Source of the DNA: Croceimicrobium hydrocarbonivorans
Lineage (GTDB): Bacteria; Bacteroidota; Bacteroidia; Flavobacteriales; Schleiferiaceae
DNA length: 64,000 nucleotides
Assembly (NCBI RefSeq): GCF_014524565.1
Contig: NZ_CP060139.1
Span: forward strand, 3,727,501-3,791,500
Direction: 5' to 3'
The position numbers and the translations under genes were made by a program. The notes beneath the pieces are model-generated. The model was not told the origin of the DNA. It worked only from the letters and a program-made list of their open reading frames with translations, and made no database searches. Shown piece after piece: positions 1 through 9,025 of this stretch (within the stretch, counting starts at the first letter, position 1; every line of letters starts with the position of its first letter).

Positions 1-1020
1 AGTAAGGACACCAAGGATCGCAATGAGTCCTAAAATAGCATAGCCTTGCCTTGCTTTTATTTTAGACCAAAATAGTTGGAAGGGTAGAAGGGCCATTAAC
101 CAAAAGAGAGGGAAGACCATGATAAGTACTCGCTCTAAACCGGCGGAAGCATATAAACCTAAGGCCCAAACCATGGTGTGCGCGGCAAAGAATCCCCAAG
201 CACTGCCAAAAAGCAAGAGAAAGTCTTGGCGCCACCAGTCTTTCTTTTTAAAAAGCCAGTAAATGCTGATGATGGAACCGGCTAGTATAAGCAGGAAATA
301 GAGGGCGCCCATCATTATTCCCATGCGTTCAAAATAATGCGTCCAATCGCCTTTGCCATACACACTGGCCCCGGCTACATAGGCTTTTTGGTAGAACCAC
401 AGCCAATCGCCTTGATGGTAGAAGGAGCCTAAGAAACCATAAATTAAGGATCCAACTAAGATTAATGGCAGATAGCGATACTGCTTATTAAGCAAGCCAT
501 ACACTAAAAAGACCGGAATCAGAACCTGTGCTTCGCCTCTGCAGAAAGGGAGAAAGGAAACTAGGCTATAGGCAGCAATTAAGTACGTCTTATTCGTCTT
601 AGCCAATTCCAAAAAATAGAGACAGAGTATGAGACACAAGGCGGCAAAGGGTTCGGTTAAGCCGCTATTGAGGTAGGAGCTGAATGCCGGACTTAAGAAA
701 GCTAAGATGGGAATAAGCCATAAGGCCTGCCAGCCTTTGCGAGCGGCATAAAGACTTGCGAAAAGTGAGGTGGCTACCCCGCAGAGTATATTAAAGATTT
801 TTATGCCGGTAAAGCCAAAATAGGAGAAGGGGCTAGCGAATAGGGTGAAAAAAGGTTTGGCCCAAGAGTTAAATAAGGCAGCGGGATCTGTCCACACATG
901 CTGCGCCCAAAAGAAATGCATAAGGGTATCGCCCTCACCACCAACCGCCGGACTCTGGATAGCCAGAATGGCTAATATTCCAAAGATGAGGCCGTGTATC
1001 CAATAATATATTTTGGGCAT
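1..1020 (-). CDS. GT-C type membrane glycosyltransferase, 3' end cut by window
   Basis: An open frame of 340 codons starts with ATG at 1020 and runs off the left edge without a stop, so the C-terminus is missing. The protein begins MPKIYYWIHGLIFGILAILA and is almost entirely hydrophobic helices. The first extramembrane loop carries an acidic motif, GGEGDTLMHFFWAQ (about residues 25-38), the place where GT-C glycosyltransferases (ArnT/PMT-like, polyprenyl-phosphate-sugar users) hold their catalytic acid. Its ATG directly abuts the stop of the YciO-family gene, so the two are probably co-transcribed and translationally coupled. The family assignment rests on topology and the loop motif only; donor and acceptor are unknown, and another polytopic membrane enzyme is possible. 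Confidence 0.6.
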   Translation of the reverse strand, partial: MPKIYYWIHGLIFGILAILAIQSPAVGGEGDTLMHFFWAQHVWTDPAALFNSWAKPFFTLFASPFSYFGFTGIKIFNILCGVATSLFASLYAARKGWQALWLIPILAFLSPAFSSYLNSGLTEPFAALCLILCLYFLELAKTNKTYLIAAYSLVSFLPFCRGEAQVLIPVFLVYGLLNKQYRYLPLILVGSLIYGFLGSFYHQGDWLWFYQKAYVAGASVYGKGDWTHYFERMGIMMGALYFLLILAGSIISIYWLFKKKDWWRQDFLLLFGSAWGFFAAHTMVWALGLYASAGLERVLIMVFPLFWLMALLPFQLFWSKIKARQGYAILGLIAILGVLT

Positions 1021-1644
1021 TTACAGCAAGTCGAGGGAACCTTTGCCTTCGCGAATTATTTCCGGATATCCTTCTGTGAGGTCAACTACAGTAGAGGCGA
1101 AGAGATCGCCCATGCCGCCATCTACCACCAAATCTACCTGCTTATCGAATTTCTCCGCGATTAATTCAGGATCAGTAGTATAGTCGATTATTTCATCTTC
1201 ATCGTGAACGGAAGACGCGATAATCGGGCGACCTAATTCCTTTACTATTTCCCTGGGAATGCTATTATCAGGAATCCGAATTCCTACCGTTTTCTTTTTC
1301 TTTTGGAAAATCTTCGGGATGGAACTTCCGGCCTTAAGAATAAAGGTATAGGGGCCGGGCAAGCAGCGATTAAGGATTTTATAGGTAGGAGTGTCTACCG
1401 ATTTGGTATAGGAACTTAAAATGCTGAGATCGGGGAAAACCAGGGCGAACTCTGCTTTTTCAGGCTTTAAGCCTTTTAAACGCGCTACCCTTTCTATGGC
1501 CTTCGGCTTACTGATATCGCAACCGAAAGAGTAAACAGTATCGGTAGGATAAACAATAACACCCCCGCGATCTAATACCTCGACTACACGGGCTATTTCG
1601 CGGGGGTTAGGGTTTTCTGGATAGATCCGAACGATCTCAGCCAT
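1021..1644 (-). CDS. YciO-type Sua5/YrdC family protein
   Basis: This 207-residue protein has the Sua5/YciO/YrdC fold, which in other members makes threonylcarbamoyl-AMP for tRNA t6A. Diagnostic parts are GGVIVYPTDTVYSFGCD (about 27-43), LPGPYTFILKA and GIRIPDN, with VDGGMGDLFASTVVDL and IREG near the end. Spacing and the PENPNP opening match the YciO subgroup more than full-length Sua5, and no extra Sua5 C-terminal domain is present. YciO proteins are weak or uncertain t6A enzymes, so the role is an inference. It lies 5 bases after the aldolase gene and abuts the next membrane-protein gene, suggesting one transcript. Confidence 0.87.
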   Translation of the reverse strand: MAEIVRIYPENPNPREIARVVEVLDRGGVIVYPTDTVYSFGCDISKPKAIERVARLKGLKPEKAEFALVFPDLSILSSYTKSVDTPTYKILNRCLPGPYTFILKAGSSIPKIFQKKKKTVGIRIPDNSIPREIVKELGRPIIASSVHDEDEIIDYTTDPELIAEKFDKQVDLVVDGGMGDLFASTVVDLTEGYPEIIREGKGSLDLL

Positions 1645-1649
1645 TTTTC

Positions 1650-2306
1650 TTATCCGTTTCCTTTACGGTAATCAGCTAAGAATTTCTCTAAGCCAATATC
1701 GGTTAAAGGGTGATTTAATAATCCAGTGATGCTAGACAATGGTCCGGTGATCACATCAGCGCCAATTTTCGCGCATTCTAATACGTGCATGGTATGACGT
1801 ACAGAGGCGGCTAAGATTTCAGTTTCGAAATCGTAGTTATCATAAATCAAGCGAATTTCTTCGATCAATTGTAATCCATCGGTAGAGATATCATCTAAAC
1901 GACCGATAAATGGAGATACATAAGTAGCACCTGCTTTGGCCGCTAATAAAGCTTGACCAGCGCTGAATACTAAAGTGCAATTGGTTTTAATTCCTTGATC
2001 AGAGAAGTATTTAAGCGCTTTAACGCCATCACGAATCATAGGGATTTTCACCACGATTTGTGGATGAAGGGCTGCCAAAGCTTCGCCTTCACGTACCATA
2101 CCTTCGAAGTCGGTGCTAATTACCTCGGCACTAACATCGCCATCTACGATATCGCAAATTGCTTTGTAGTGAGCAGTGATATTCTCTGCTCCAGTGATAC
2201 CTTCCTTGGCCATAAGGGATGGGTTAGTAGTAACCCCGTCTAAAACGCCCAGTTCCTGTGCTTCTTTAATTTGCTCCAGGTTTGCAGTGTCGATGAAAAA
2301 CTTCAT
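1650..2306 (-). CDS. fsa: transaldolase-like fructose-6-phosphate aldolase
   Basis: A 218-residue class I aldolase of the short transaldolase (TalC/FSA) family. The start [16 protein letters not shown] and the motif GVTTNPSL (about 24-31) are family hallmarks. The Schiff-base lysine is K87 in VVKIPM, and the late block VITGPLSSI matches FSA/TalC. It should cleave or form fructose 6-phosphate, or act as a transaldolase between pentose and hexose phosphates in the cytosol; these two activities cannot be separated by eye. The ATG sits about 19 bases after a TACTTTTG promoter element. It heads a leftward run with the YciO-type gene and the GT-C protein. Confidence 0.93.
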   Translation of the reverse strand: MKFFIDTANLEQIKEAQELGVLDGVTTNPSLMAKEGITGAENITAHYKAICDIVDGDVSAEVISTDFEGMVREGEALAALHPQIVVKIPMIRDGVKALKYFSDQGIKTNCTLVFSAGQALLAAKAGATYVSPFIGRLDDISTDGLQLIEEIRLIYDNYDFETEILAASVRHTMHVLECAKIGADVITGPLSSITGLLNHPLTDIGLEKFLADYRKGNG

Positions 2307-2325
2307 GCTTAATGTAAAATTTTGG

Positions 2326-2333
2326 CAAAAGTA
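2326..2333 (-). promoter_or_regulatory. Bacteroidota -7 element for the aldolase gene
   Basis: Reads TACTTTTG on the minus strand, a full match to TAnnTTTG, in the 28-base gap between the kinase stop and the aldolase ATG. A good -33 TTG at normal spacing is not obvious because that region lies inside the kinase gene. Confidence 0.5.
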
Positions 2334-2334
2334 A

Positions 2335-4737
2335 CTATTGTTTAGCAGCTCCTTGCGGACAATCCAGACTAAAGTAAAAGACCGTTCCTAAATTTAAGCT
2401 ACTCTCTACCTGTAAGGTACTGCCCATTTTAAAAAGTAGATCCTGACAGAAGTGTAAACCCATACCGGTGCCCTCTTCGCCAATGGTTCCTTTGGTGCTA
2501 TTTAGTTTTTCACCGCCCAGTAAATTGGCAATCTGAACCGGTGTCATTCCCCGGCCATTGTCTACAATCGCAATTTCAATTTTCGCTGAATTAATTCTAC
2601 GGCTTTGAATTTGCACTCTACCAACCTTTGGTTCTACAAATTTGATGGCATTGCCAATCAAGTTTCGCAGAATTACCCGCAAGGCATTAGGATCGGCTAC
2701 GGCTTGCAAATCCTGATCCACCTGATTGAGACATTCTACCGATTTCTGTTTTATGATATCCTCCTTTTCCTTGATGACATCATTTACTAATCGAGCGATG
2801 AAAAATTTGTTTCGTTGCAGTTCCAGGCCATTACTTTGATGCTTAACCCAGTCTAAGGTTTTAAAGAGTAAAGTTTTGGTGCGAGCTAAGCTTTCATAAA
2901 TCAACTGCAAATTGCTATTATGTTCTTTTGGATCTCCATCCAGCGAAAGCTTGGCTAACTCTAAACTGCTTACTACCCCTTCTTTAAGGTCATGGGCAAG
3001 TAAGGAGAGCATTTTTTCTTTGGCCGAATTAGCAATTTCCAATGCCTGTGTTTTCCGACTGAGTTCAAGGCTTCGTTCCTGACTATTGGTTACATCGGTA
3101 ATCACCGCTACCGTGCCTACCATTTGACCTTCGCTGATCATTTCTCGCAGGGAGACTAAATGGTAAAACTTGCGCTCGTCTTTTAAACGAGAGCTCATAT
3201 TTTGGAAACTCTTCTTTTGCTGAACTTCCTGTATTCGCAATTGCCAATCCTCCAGCATGGCCTCCTGATTGATTTGGGAGAGGAAATTTTTACTTTCTTC
3301 CAAATCGAAATTCCCGAAATATCGAAAGTGATCTCGAGCCGCTTGATTGCTGAAAATCAAATCTCCATTAGCGTCCAAAGCAATAATGCCGGAAGTCATT
3401 TGTTCGGCAGCTAGTCGCGAACGCTCATTAATAATTCGAAGGTTTTTACTCAGCTTTCGTACCCGATTATTGATACGGTAATAGAGGATAAAGGCACTTA
3501 GCAGGATTAAGGCCATTATGGTAACCAGAATGATGGTGGTGTTCTGCGAAGCAATTATCCGCTCCTTCTCCTTGTTGGAGGCTTCTAGGTTTTGAAGTCG
3601 GCTTCGATTGACGATAAATTCCCCTTGAACTTCCATCAAATCCTTTTGAACCGTATCCTTTATAATGAGGAGCTTTTGACTTAAGGCCGCAATGCGTACT
3701 AAAATGCTGTCGGCTTTTTTGATTTGGCCTTTTTTACGATAGAGGTTTTCTTTTTGATAAAGTAGGCTGAGTTCGCGATCTAGATTACCAAATTTTTGTG
3801 CAGTAGATATGGCAGAATCTATATAAACGAGCAGACTGTCTTCCAGGCGCAATTCGGTAAAGAGCCTTATTTTAAGATTTAGCCAGTTGAAGTCCTTGAA
3901 AGGACTGCTCATTTCTTTGGCTTTACTTAAATGATAGGATGCACTGATAAGATCGTCATGGTCAAATGCGATTTCTGCCCATTGACAATGGATGTCGCCA
4001 ATAAATTCAAACTCTGTGGACAAGTCATTGTAAAAAGCGGCTTTTTCCAGCGCGGAGTCTGCGCGAGCGCCATTTCCTAATTCGCGATACATCTGAGAGA
4101 TATACAGAAGAGAGTGCGTAAGGAGGAATTTATCATTGAGACCTAAGCGCAATTCGTAGGCTTTATTGAAATAGAATAGGGCAGAGTCGGGCCTTCCGAG
4201 CTGAGAATAACAGAGTCCAATATTATTATAAGCCACTGCTTCTCCGTAGTCATCGCGATTTTTCTCCATCACGAGAGCGCAGTTTCGAAAGATGTCCTGA
4301 GCATCTTCAAAGAGCTTTACTTGAAAAAGTAAATTCCCATAGCCTACTAAAAACCACCCTTCATTGTGGAGCCAATCCGTATTGTTCTTATAGCCTAAGT
4401 AGTGGATGCCTTTGCTAAAGGCTTCCATGGATGCCGCAAATTGACCTTGATCTCGATACATACGTCCGGCTTGGGCGTAGATGGAGAGAATCTCATGGAA
4501 ATCTGTTAATTCCAAAGAGATTTTCTCTGAGATCTCCAAGTATTTAAAGCGGTCTTTTAATGGGAGTTGAAGGTCCTCGGCTAAAAGTCGATAGGCATAA
4601 GTATAGCGTTCGGGACATTTGAGACTATCGCATTCCTGGCGCAATTCAATCAAGCTAGCTTGCTGATAGAAAGTAGAACCGGAACTCAGTAGAGAAAAGG
4701 AAAGGGTACTAAAAAAGAGAATGCTAAGAGCCTTCAA
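2335..4737 (-). CDS. TPR-containing sensor histidine kinase
   Basis: A membrane sensor kinase. With a TTG start at 4737 it has 800 residues and opens [20 protein letters not shown], a good signal peptide. An ATG reading from 4818 adds 27 residues, but that ATG is inside the 3' stem of the SRP RNA and the extra codons are T-rich like a terminator, so I prefer the TTG. Order: TPR-like helices (about 60-280), coiled region, one membrane span (about 401-420), PAS-like domain (about 435-555), HisKA with H582 in LLAHDLKEG, then HATPase with [17 protein letters not shown] and GTGMGL. The H-box lacks the usual proline. There is no receiver domain and no adjacent response regulator, so it is an orphan kinase. 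The signal it senses is unknown. Confidence 0.85.
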   Translation of the reverse strand: MKALSILFFSTLSFSLLSSGSTFYQQASLIELRQECDSLKCPERYTYAYRLLAEDLQLPLKDRFKYLEISEKISLELTDFHEILSIYAQAGRMYRDQGQFAASMEAFSKGIHYLGYKNNTDWLHNEGWFLVGYGNLLFQVKLFEDAQDIFRNCALVMEKNRDDYGEAVAYNNIGLCYSQLGRPDSALFYFNKAYELRLGLNDKFLLTHSLLYISQMYRELGNGARADSALEKAAFYNDLSTEFEFIGDIHCQWAEIAFDHDDLISASYHLSKAKEMSSPFKDFNWLNLKIRLFTELRLEDSLLVYIDSAISTAQKFGNLDRELSLLYQKENLYRKKGQIKKADSILVRIAALSQKLLIIKDTVQKDLMEVQGEFIVNRSRLQNLEASNKEKERIIASQNTTIILVTIMALILLSAFILYYRINNRVRKLSKNLRIINERSRLAAEQMTSGIIALDANGDLIFSNQAARDHFRYFGNFDLEESKNFLSQINQEAMLEDWQLRIQEVQQKKSFQNMSSRLKDERKFYHLVSLREMISEGQMVGTVAVITDVTNSQERSLELSRKTQALEIANSAKEKMLSLLAHDLKEGVVSSLELAKLSLDGDPKEHNSNLQLIYESLARTKTLLFKTLDWVKHQSNGLELQRNKFFIARLVNDVIKEKEDIIKQKSVECLNQVDQDLQAVADPNALRVILRNLIGNAIKFVEPKVGRVQIQSRRINSAKIEIAIVDNGRGMTPVQIANLLGGEKLNSTKGTIGEEGTGMGLHFCQDLLFKMGSTLQVESSLNLGTVFYFSLDCPQGAAKQ

Positions 4738-4800
4738 GTTGTTTTGATTGGGGGTTCCTCTAAAGTACAGAAAAATGGAAAACAAAAAGAAGGGAAGAAA

Positions 4801-4903
4801 ATAAGGCAAGCGATCCATATCACACCGCTACGACCAATTACCCTTGCTGCGTTCCCGCCCTGGGGGAGTTCATCGGGAGCTGGTTGTATGGGACTTGCCT
4901 TAT
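4801..4903 (-). ncRNA. ffs: small bacterial SRP RNA (4.5S type)
   Basis: On the minus strand the transcript begins ATAAGGCAAG and ends CTTGCCTTAT, a perfect 10-base closing stem. CCATA near the 5' side pairs with TATGG near the 3' side. The apical part holds CCAGGGCGGGAACGCAGCAA followed by GGGTA, the conserved Ffh-binding hairpin with its GGAA-type loop and asymmetric bulge in the Bacteroidota form. It is about 103 bases, the length expected for the short SRP RNA that lacks an Alu domain. It has its own promoter just upstream. Its 3' stem overlaps the longest reading of the kinase gene. Confidence 0.93.
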
Positions 4904-4908
4904 GGCGA

Positions 4909-4916
4909 CAAAATTA
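4909..4916 (-). promoter_or_regulatory. -7 element of the SRP RNA promoter
   Basis: Reads TAATTTTG on the minus strand, a full TAnnTTTG match. It ends six bases before the predicted RNA 5' end at 4903, which is the spacing expected for the start of transcription. Confidence 0.7.
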
Positions 4917-4942
4917 AGCTAAATCCGGCGAAGGAAAAAGCC

Positions 4943-4970
4943 TTGAGGGCGCATTATTCAATTATATTTG
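4943..4970 (+). promoter_or_regulatory. promoter of the DUF4199-glycosyltransferase operon
   Basis: TTG at 4943-4945 and TATATTTG at 4963-4970 are separated by 17 bases, a textbook Bacteroidota promoter. The TTG within the -7 element (4968) could be misread as a start codon in frame with the gene. Because it lies before the transcription start, the ATG at 4998 is the start. Confidence 0.75.
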
Positions 4971-4997
4971 CTTTTCGACTTAAAACCTAAAATAGTC

Positions 4998-5543
4998 ATG
5001 AATAGAGCTAATTTTCGAGGCGCTCGAGATTTTGGCATTTATATGCTCATTATCAACCTCCTATATATAATAATTGGGTATACCGTTTCACTTGATCTAT
5101 TAACAAGTTTTTTTGGAGGCTTACTTTTGATGCTAGCAACAGCAATTATGGAGGTCCTTGCCTCTTTGAAAGTAAGGAAGGATAATGGCGGTATTCTTAG
5201 TTTTAAAGATGCTTTTACATCAGTAATTTTAGTTTTTTTAATTGCCGTAATTCCTACGAGCCTTTTAACTTATGTGCTGTTCAATTTTATAGATCCTGAG
5301 ATAACTGAATTGGTAAAGGAACGCTCTATTGAAGCAACCATTTCACTGCTTGAGAAATTTAATACTCCGCAAGAACAGATTGATATAGCTGTTGAAGAGG
5401 CACTTAAACAAGACCAATTTTCCCTGACATCTATCACTAAGTCACTTTTGTACCGCTTTATTGGGGTGTCCCTATTTGGACTAATCGTGGCGGCGATCGT
5501 TAAAAAGAAATCAGAGGAATTAGATATTGCTTCAGAAGGATAA
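4998..5543 (+). CDS. DUF4199 family membrane protein
   Basis: A 181-residue integral membrane protein starting MNRANFRGARDFGIYML. It has four predicted spans: two near the N-terminus (YMLIINLLYIIIGYTV and a following GGLLLMLATAIMEV helix), one at about residue 80-100, and one near the C-terminus (FIGVSLFGLIVAAIV). Between spans 3 and 4 lies a charged helical stretch rich in Glu. This layout and the GGILSFKDAF motif fit the DUF4199 family of Bacteroidota, whose function is unknown. It is the first gene of a unit in which a GT2 transferase follows after two bases, an arrangement that links DUF4199 to lipid-linked sugar transfer by context only. Confidence 0.85.
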   Translation: MNRANFRGARDFGIYMLIINLLYIIIGYTVSLDLLTSFFGGLLLMLATAIMEVLASLKVRKDNGGILSFKDAFTSVILVFLIAVIPTSLLTYVLFNFIDPEITELVKERSIEATISLLEKFNTPQEQIDIAVEEALKQDQFSLTSITKSLLYRFIGVSLFGLIVAAIVKKKSEELDIASEG

Positions 5544-5545
5544 TA

Positions 5546-6505
5546 ATGGATTTATCTCTTGTCATTCCTCTGTTTAATGAGGATGAATCACTTAAAGAAT
5601 TATACAGCTGGATTTGCCGAGTAGGAGAGTCCGAAAAGCTGGATTTTGAGATCATCTTTGTCAATGATGGCTCTACCGATAAAAGTTTGGAAGTTATTCA
5701 TGAGCTTGCTGCTAAAGACAAGCGCGTTCGTTTAATTTCTTTCCGTCGTAATCATGGTAAGTCAGCCGGCCTTAATGTAGGCTTTGCCGCCGCCAGTGGC
5801 GATGTGGTAATTACCATGGATGCCGATCTTCAGGATAGTCCGGATGAAATTCCAGGCTTAATGAAAATGATCCGGGAAGAAGGTTTTGACCTGGTTAGTG
5901 GTTGGAAGAAGAAACGCTATGATCCAATTTCCAAAACCATTCCTACCAAATTCTATAACTGGGCTACGCGACGTATCAGTAAGATTCACTTACATGATTT
6001 CAATTGCGGCTTAAAAGCCTATCGCAATGAGGTAGTAAAAGCGGTGAATGTTCAAGGTGAGATGCATCGCTATATTCCCGTTTTAGCTAAGAATGCCGGC
6101 TTTACCAAGATAGGTGAGAAGGTGGTTCAGCATCAAGCGCGTAAATATGGTACAACCAAATTTGGCTTGAGCCGCTTTATAAATGGTCCTCTGGATCTAT
6201 TAACCCTGGCCTTTGTTTCCAAATTCTCTAAGCGCCCTATGCACTTTTTTGGGCTCTACGGAACCTTAATGATGATCTTTGGTTTTTTAGCGGCCTTATT
6301 CATTGGGGTAGAGAAATTAGTGGCCTTGCAAATGGGGGAAAAGGCCCGTTTGGTAACCGAAAATCCATTTTTCTATTTGGCTTTAGCCACCATGGTAATT
6401 GGCGTACAATTATTTTTGGCGGGCTTTTTAGCGGAATTGGTAATTCGCAACAGCAATAAACCGGTAGAATACACTATCGAAGAGCGTATCAATTTTGAAT
6501 CTTGA
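5546..6505 (+). CDS. GT2 polyprenyl-phosphate glycosyltransferase (GtrB/DPM1-like)
   Basis: A 319-residue membrane-anchored GT2 enzyme. The GT-A domain starts MDLSLVIPLFNEDESL, has VNDGSTD (39-45) and a metal-binding DAD at 92-94 in TMDADLQDSP. It then has the acceptor-side motifs DFNCGLKAYR (151-160) and QARKYGTTKFGLSR (197-210) typical of enzymes that load a sugar on polyprenyl phosphate. Two C-terminal membrane spans (about 233-255 and 275-300) place it in the GtrB/ArnC/DPM1 group. It probably makes a lipid-phosphate sugar on the cytoplasmic face of the inner membrane. It begins two bases after DUF4199 and overlaps the next GT2 gene by 11 bases. Confidence 0.87.
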   Translation: MDLSLVIPLFNEDESLKELYSWICRVGESEKLDFEIIFVNDGSTDKSLEVIHELAAKDKRVRLISFRRNHGKSAGLNVGFAAASGDVVITMDADLQDSPDEIPGLMKMIREEGFDLVSGWKKKRYDPISKTIPTKFYNWATRRISKIHLHDFNCGLKAYRNEVVKAVNVQGEMHRYIPVLAKNAGFTKIGEKVVQHQARKYGTTKFGLSRFINGPLDLLTLAFVSKFSKRPMHFFGLYGTLMMIFGFLAALFIGVEKLVALQMGEKARLVTENPFFYLALATMVIGVQLFLAGFLAELVIRNSNKPVEYTIEERINFES

Positions 6506-7490
6506 GCTAAGCTTAATTATTCCTCTCTACAATCGTCCGGATGAAATCCGCGAATTACTTGAAAGCCTTTGCTTGCAGAGTGATTCGGCATTTGAGGTGA
6601 TTATTGTTGAAGATGGCTCCAGCCTGAAGAGCGATGCTATTGTCGATTCATTCAAAGATCGATTGAAATTGGCTTATTATTTTAAGCCAAACAGTGGACC
6701 GGGTCAGTCTCGAAATTATGGGGCTGAAAGGGCCCAAGGGAACTACTTTATTTTCCTGGATTCGGATTGTATTATTCCCGCAGATTATATCCAATCGGTA
6801 AAAAGCTTTCTAGCGGCAAAGCCCGTAGATGCTTTTGGTGGGCCCGATCGGGCAGATGCCAGTTTTAGTCCTATTCAGAAGGCGATAAACTATTCTATGA
6901 CCGCCCTCTTTACCACTGGTGGCATTCGTGGTGGCAAACATAGCGTAGAGAAATTTCATCCTCGCAGTTTCAATATGGGCTATACCAAAGAAGTTTTTGA
7001 AAGAACCGGAGGCTTCGCGCCGATGCGCTTCGGTGAGGATATTGATATGAGCATCCGCATGATGAAGGAAGGCTTTAGCACTGCCTTAATTCCGGATGCC
7101 TATGTTTACCATAAGCGACGCAGCACTTTCAGGCAGTTTTATAAGCAGGTGCATAATTCGGGGATCGCTCGTATTAACCTATATAAGCGCCATCCAGAAA
7201 GCCTGAAGCTCTTACATTTCTTTCCAGCCAGCTTTAGCCTTTTTGTGATTTTTAGTCTTTTGCTAATGCCCTGGACTTTATTCCCGCTAAGCTTTTTAGG
7301 CTTCTATTTCCTCTTGATATTTTTGGATGCCCTTCGTCAAAATAAGAGCATCTTCGTAGCTATCCTGGCTATGCTGGCTTCCTTTATCCAGCTCTTTTCT
7401 TATGGCTTAGGCTTTATGAAAGCCGTATACCGTCGATTGATTTTAGGTAGAGGTGAATTCGCGGCTTTCGAAAAGAATTTCTACAAATAA
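6495..7490 (+). CDS. GT2 family glycosyltransferase with C-terminal membrane spans
   Basis: A 331-residue GT2 enzyme starting at a TTG that overlaps the previous gene by 11 bases. No ATG lies upstream of the conserved LSLIIPLYNRPDEI block, so TTG is the natural start. Motifs are VEDGSS (38-43), the DSD metal site at 89-91 (FLDSDCIIP), and FNMGYTKEVFERTGGF followed by GEDIDMSIRM, the acceptor-side ED. The last third has about three membrane helices (about 240-320). It transfers an unknown sugar, probably to an envelope lipid or polysaccharide. Its 3' end overlaps the convergent GT-C gene by 10 bases. Confidence 0.87.
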   Translation: MNLELSLIIPLYNRPDEIRELLESLCLQSDSAFEVIIVEDGSSLKSDAIVDSFKDRLKLAYYFKPNSGPGQSRNYGAERAQGNYFIFLDSDCIIPADYIQSVKSFLAAKPVDAFGGPDRADASFSPIQKAINYSMTALFTTGGIRGGKHSVEKFHPRSFNMGYTKEVFERTGGFAPMRFGEDIDMSIRMMKEGFSTALIPDAYVYHKRRSTFRQFYKQVHNSGIARINLYKRHPESLKLLHFFPASFSLFVIFSLLLMPWTLFPLSFLGFYFLLIFLDALRQNKSIFVAILAMLASFIQLFSYGLGFMKAVYRRLILGRGEFAAFEKNFYK

Positions 7491-8941
7491 TCCTCTCGGA
7501 TAAAGAGAACCGCTCCATTATCATAGGTTGCAATTAGGCTATATCCGGAGTTTTCCTGTTCTAGTTTTTGGATGAAATCTGCATCTTTTTCCTTCCAAAG
7601 GTAATAGGCATCGTATTCCTTATCCTGATATCCCTCTCGGCTTAAAGGTGCGAGCCAGCTTAATTCCTCACTTTCACGATAGAAGTTCAAGGCCGGTTCA
7701 AAAAGCCAATTGATTCCTAATTGGAAGGATTCAACATCTATGGCTTTGCTTTCTTCTAAATCAGCAATAGCTTCTTTGTGCGAGGCATCATAGGTCCATT
7801 CCACCGCTTCCTTAAAATTGAGGTACCGGAAATTCAGGGCAGCGCCAATTACCAAAATCAGGCTTAAAGCCAATTGATAATGCTCACCATGGCGATATCG
7901 ATTTAAGCGCTGAAAAAGGAAGATAAAATAGGTGAGAAGCAAAGGAGCGTAAACCATTACGGTACGTCCAATGAGGTATTCGGTACCCAAAATAAAATGC
8001 TGGGCAATTTGAGCTCCGGCGGTAAACAACAACCAGATGAGGAGTTCGGAATAGAAATACCAGCCAATTTGACTTTCCTTACGGAAATGATCCCAGGCAA
8101 AGAATGCTGCACCAGCAATAAGCGTTATAGCGGTAAAACCACTGATCCAAAGGCCGATATCGAAATGCTGTTTATAGGTAAATATCCAGGCTAAGCTATG
8201 CATGCTGCTTTCCCAGAAATTGGAATCGCTGCCAAATAAATCACCCGAAATATTACGCAATGGAATTACTATCAATAGAGCCAGAACGGCTGTAACTATT
8301 CCTACTGGGCGCCATAAAACTCCCAGGCTCTTGGTTTGATTTTTTCCTTCAGACCAGTAAAGGATAAGAATCAATCCCACCAGTGCAACATAGGAATATA
8401 GGAAGGTAAAGTTGGCATATACGGCGAAGGCGGCAAAGAGAAGGGTACGCCAGATATGATGACCATTATTTAAATCCCGGTAACAGTATAAATGATAGAT
8501 AGAAGCCAAGCTTAAAGCCATTCCCATACCATAGCCCCGCGCCATGGCGAAGAAATCGATAAAATAGAGTTGAAAGCAAAGGAGGAGGAAGGCTAAAATT
8601 TGAATTCCGGGGAATCGAAATTTACGGGCTAGTAAAGCAGCATATCGGAAGTAAATTATAGCTGCAATAACATTGGGCAAGCGCAGACTAAAATCACTTA
8701 AACCAAAAATTTGAACACTCAACTTGGCCAACAGGGTGTTTAAAATATGATTATTTGGAATGTGGGGAGGTTTGTAAAGAATGATTCCGGCCCAAGGTTG
8801 GCGTACATAATGTAAATAGGTATAGGCTTCATCGTGTGTGATAGGAACCCATAAGGCTCTGAAAATGACGATGCTAAAAAATACAGCACCCACAGCAAAC
8901 ATGAGCCAAAGAACATAAGGCTTGCGAATCTGTTTCCCCAT
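7481..8941 (-). CDS. GT-C family membrane glycosyltransferase (ArnT/PMT-like)
   Basis: A 486-residue polytopic protein with about ten to twelve membrane spans. After the first helix comes the loop motif THDEAYTYLHYVRQPW (HDE at 36-38), then NNHILNTLLAKLSVQIFGLS and SLRLPN. This is the acidic catalytic loop and substrate loop layout of ArnT/PMT-2 glycosyltransferases. A soluble C-terminal tail of about 100 residues (from about 390) follows the last helix. It likely moves a sugar from polyprenyl phosphate on the periplasmic side, and the neighbouring GtrB-like enzyme could supply the donor. The ATG is 19 bases from a TAAATTTG element. It is convergent and overlapping with the GT2 gene. Confidence 0.8.
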   Translation of the reverse strand: MGKQIRKPYVLWLMFAVGAVFFSIVIFRALWVPITHDEAYTYLHYVRQPWAGIILYKPPHIPNNHILNTLLAKLSVQIFGLSDFSLRLPNVIAAIIYFRYAALLARKFRFPGIQILAFLLLCFQLYFIDFFAMARGYGMGMALSLASIYHLYCYRDLNNGHHIWRTLLFAAFAVYANFTFLYSYVALVGLILILYWSEGKNQTKSLGVLWRPVGIVTAVLALLIVIPLRNISGDLFGSDSNFWESSMHSLAWIFTYKQHFDIGLWISGFTAITLIAGAAFFAWDHFRKESQIGWYFYSELLIWLLFTAGAQIAQHFILGTEYLIGRTVMVYAPLLLTYFIFLFQRLNRYRHGEHYQLALSLILVIGAALNFRYLNFKEAVEWTYDASHKEAIADLEESKAIDVESFQLGINWLFEPALNFYRESEELSWLAPLSREGYQDKEYDAYYLWKEKDADFIQKLEQENSGYSLIATYDNGAVLFIREDYL

Positions 8942-8960
8942 GAATTAAATTTAGACAGCG

Positions 8961-8968
8961 CAAATTTA
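8961..8968 (-). promoter_or_regulatory. -7 element for the GT-C gene
   Basis: TAAATTTG on the minus strand, a full TAnnTTTG match, 19 bases upstream of the ATG at 8941. It is back to back with the rightward promoter of the MORN-like gene. Confidence 0.6.
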
Positions 8969-8973
8969 TCGAT

Positions 8974-8997
8974 AAGCATCGTTTATGCTTTGAAGCA
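8974..8997. repeat. inverted AAGCAT repeat between divergent promoters
   Basis: AAGCAT, five bases, ATGCTT, two bases, AAGCAT (8974-8979, 8985-8990, 8992-8997). The first two copies form a 6-base inverted repeat. It lies between the two divergent -7 elements, where an operator would be placed. It may also be chance. Confidence 0.35.
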
Positions 8998-9021
8998 TCC
9001 CAATTAAAGCTAGTATTTTTG
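8989..9021 (+). promoter_or_regulatory. promoter of the MORN-like gene, possibly leaderless
   Basis: TTTG at 8989-8992 and TATTTTTG at 9014-9021, 21 bases apart. Only four bases separate the -7 element from the ATG at 9026, so transcription should begin at or next to the start codon. Confidence 0.6.
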
Positions 9022-9025
9022 TCCT

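Noticed and set aside
4818-4820. ATG at 4818 as start of the histidine kinase
   Set aside because: It lies inside the 3' stem of the SRP RNA and is followed by T-rich sequence; the TTG at 4737 gives a standard signal peptide. Kept only as the alternative start.
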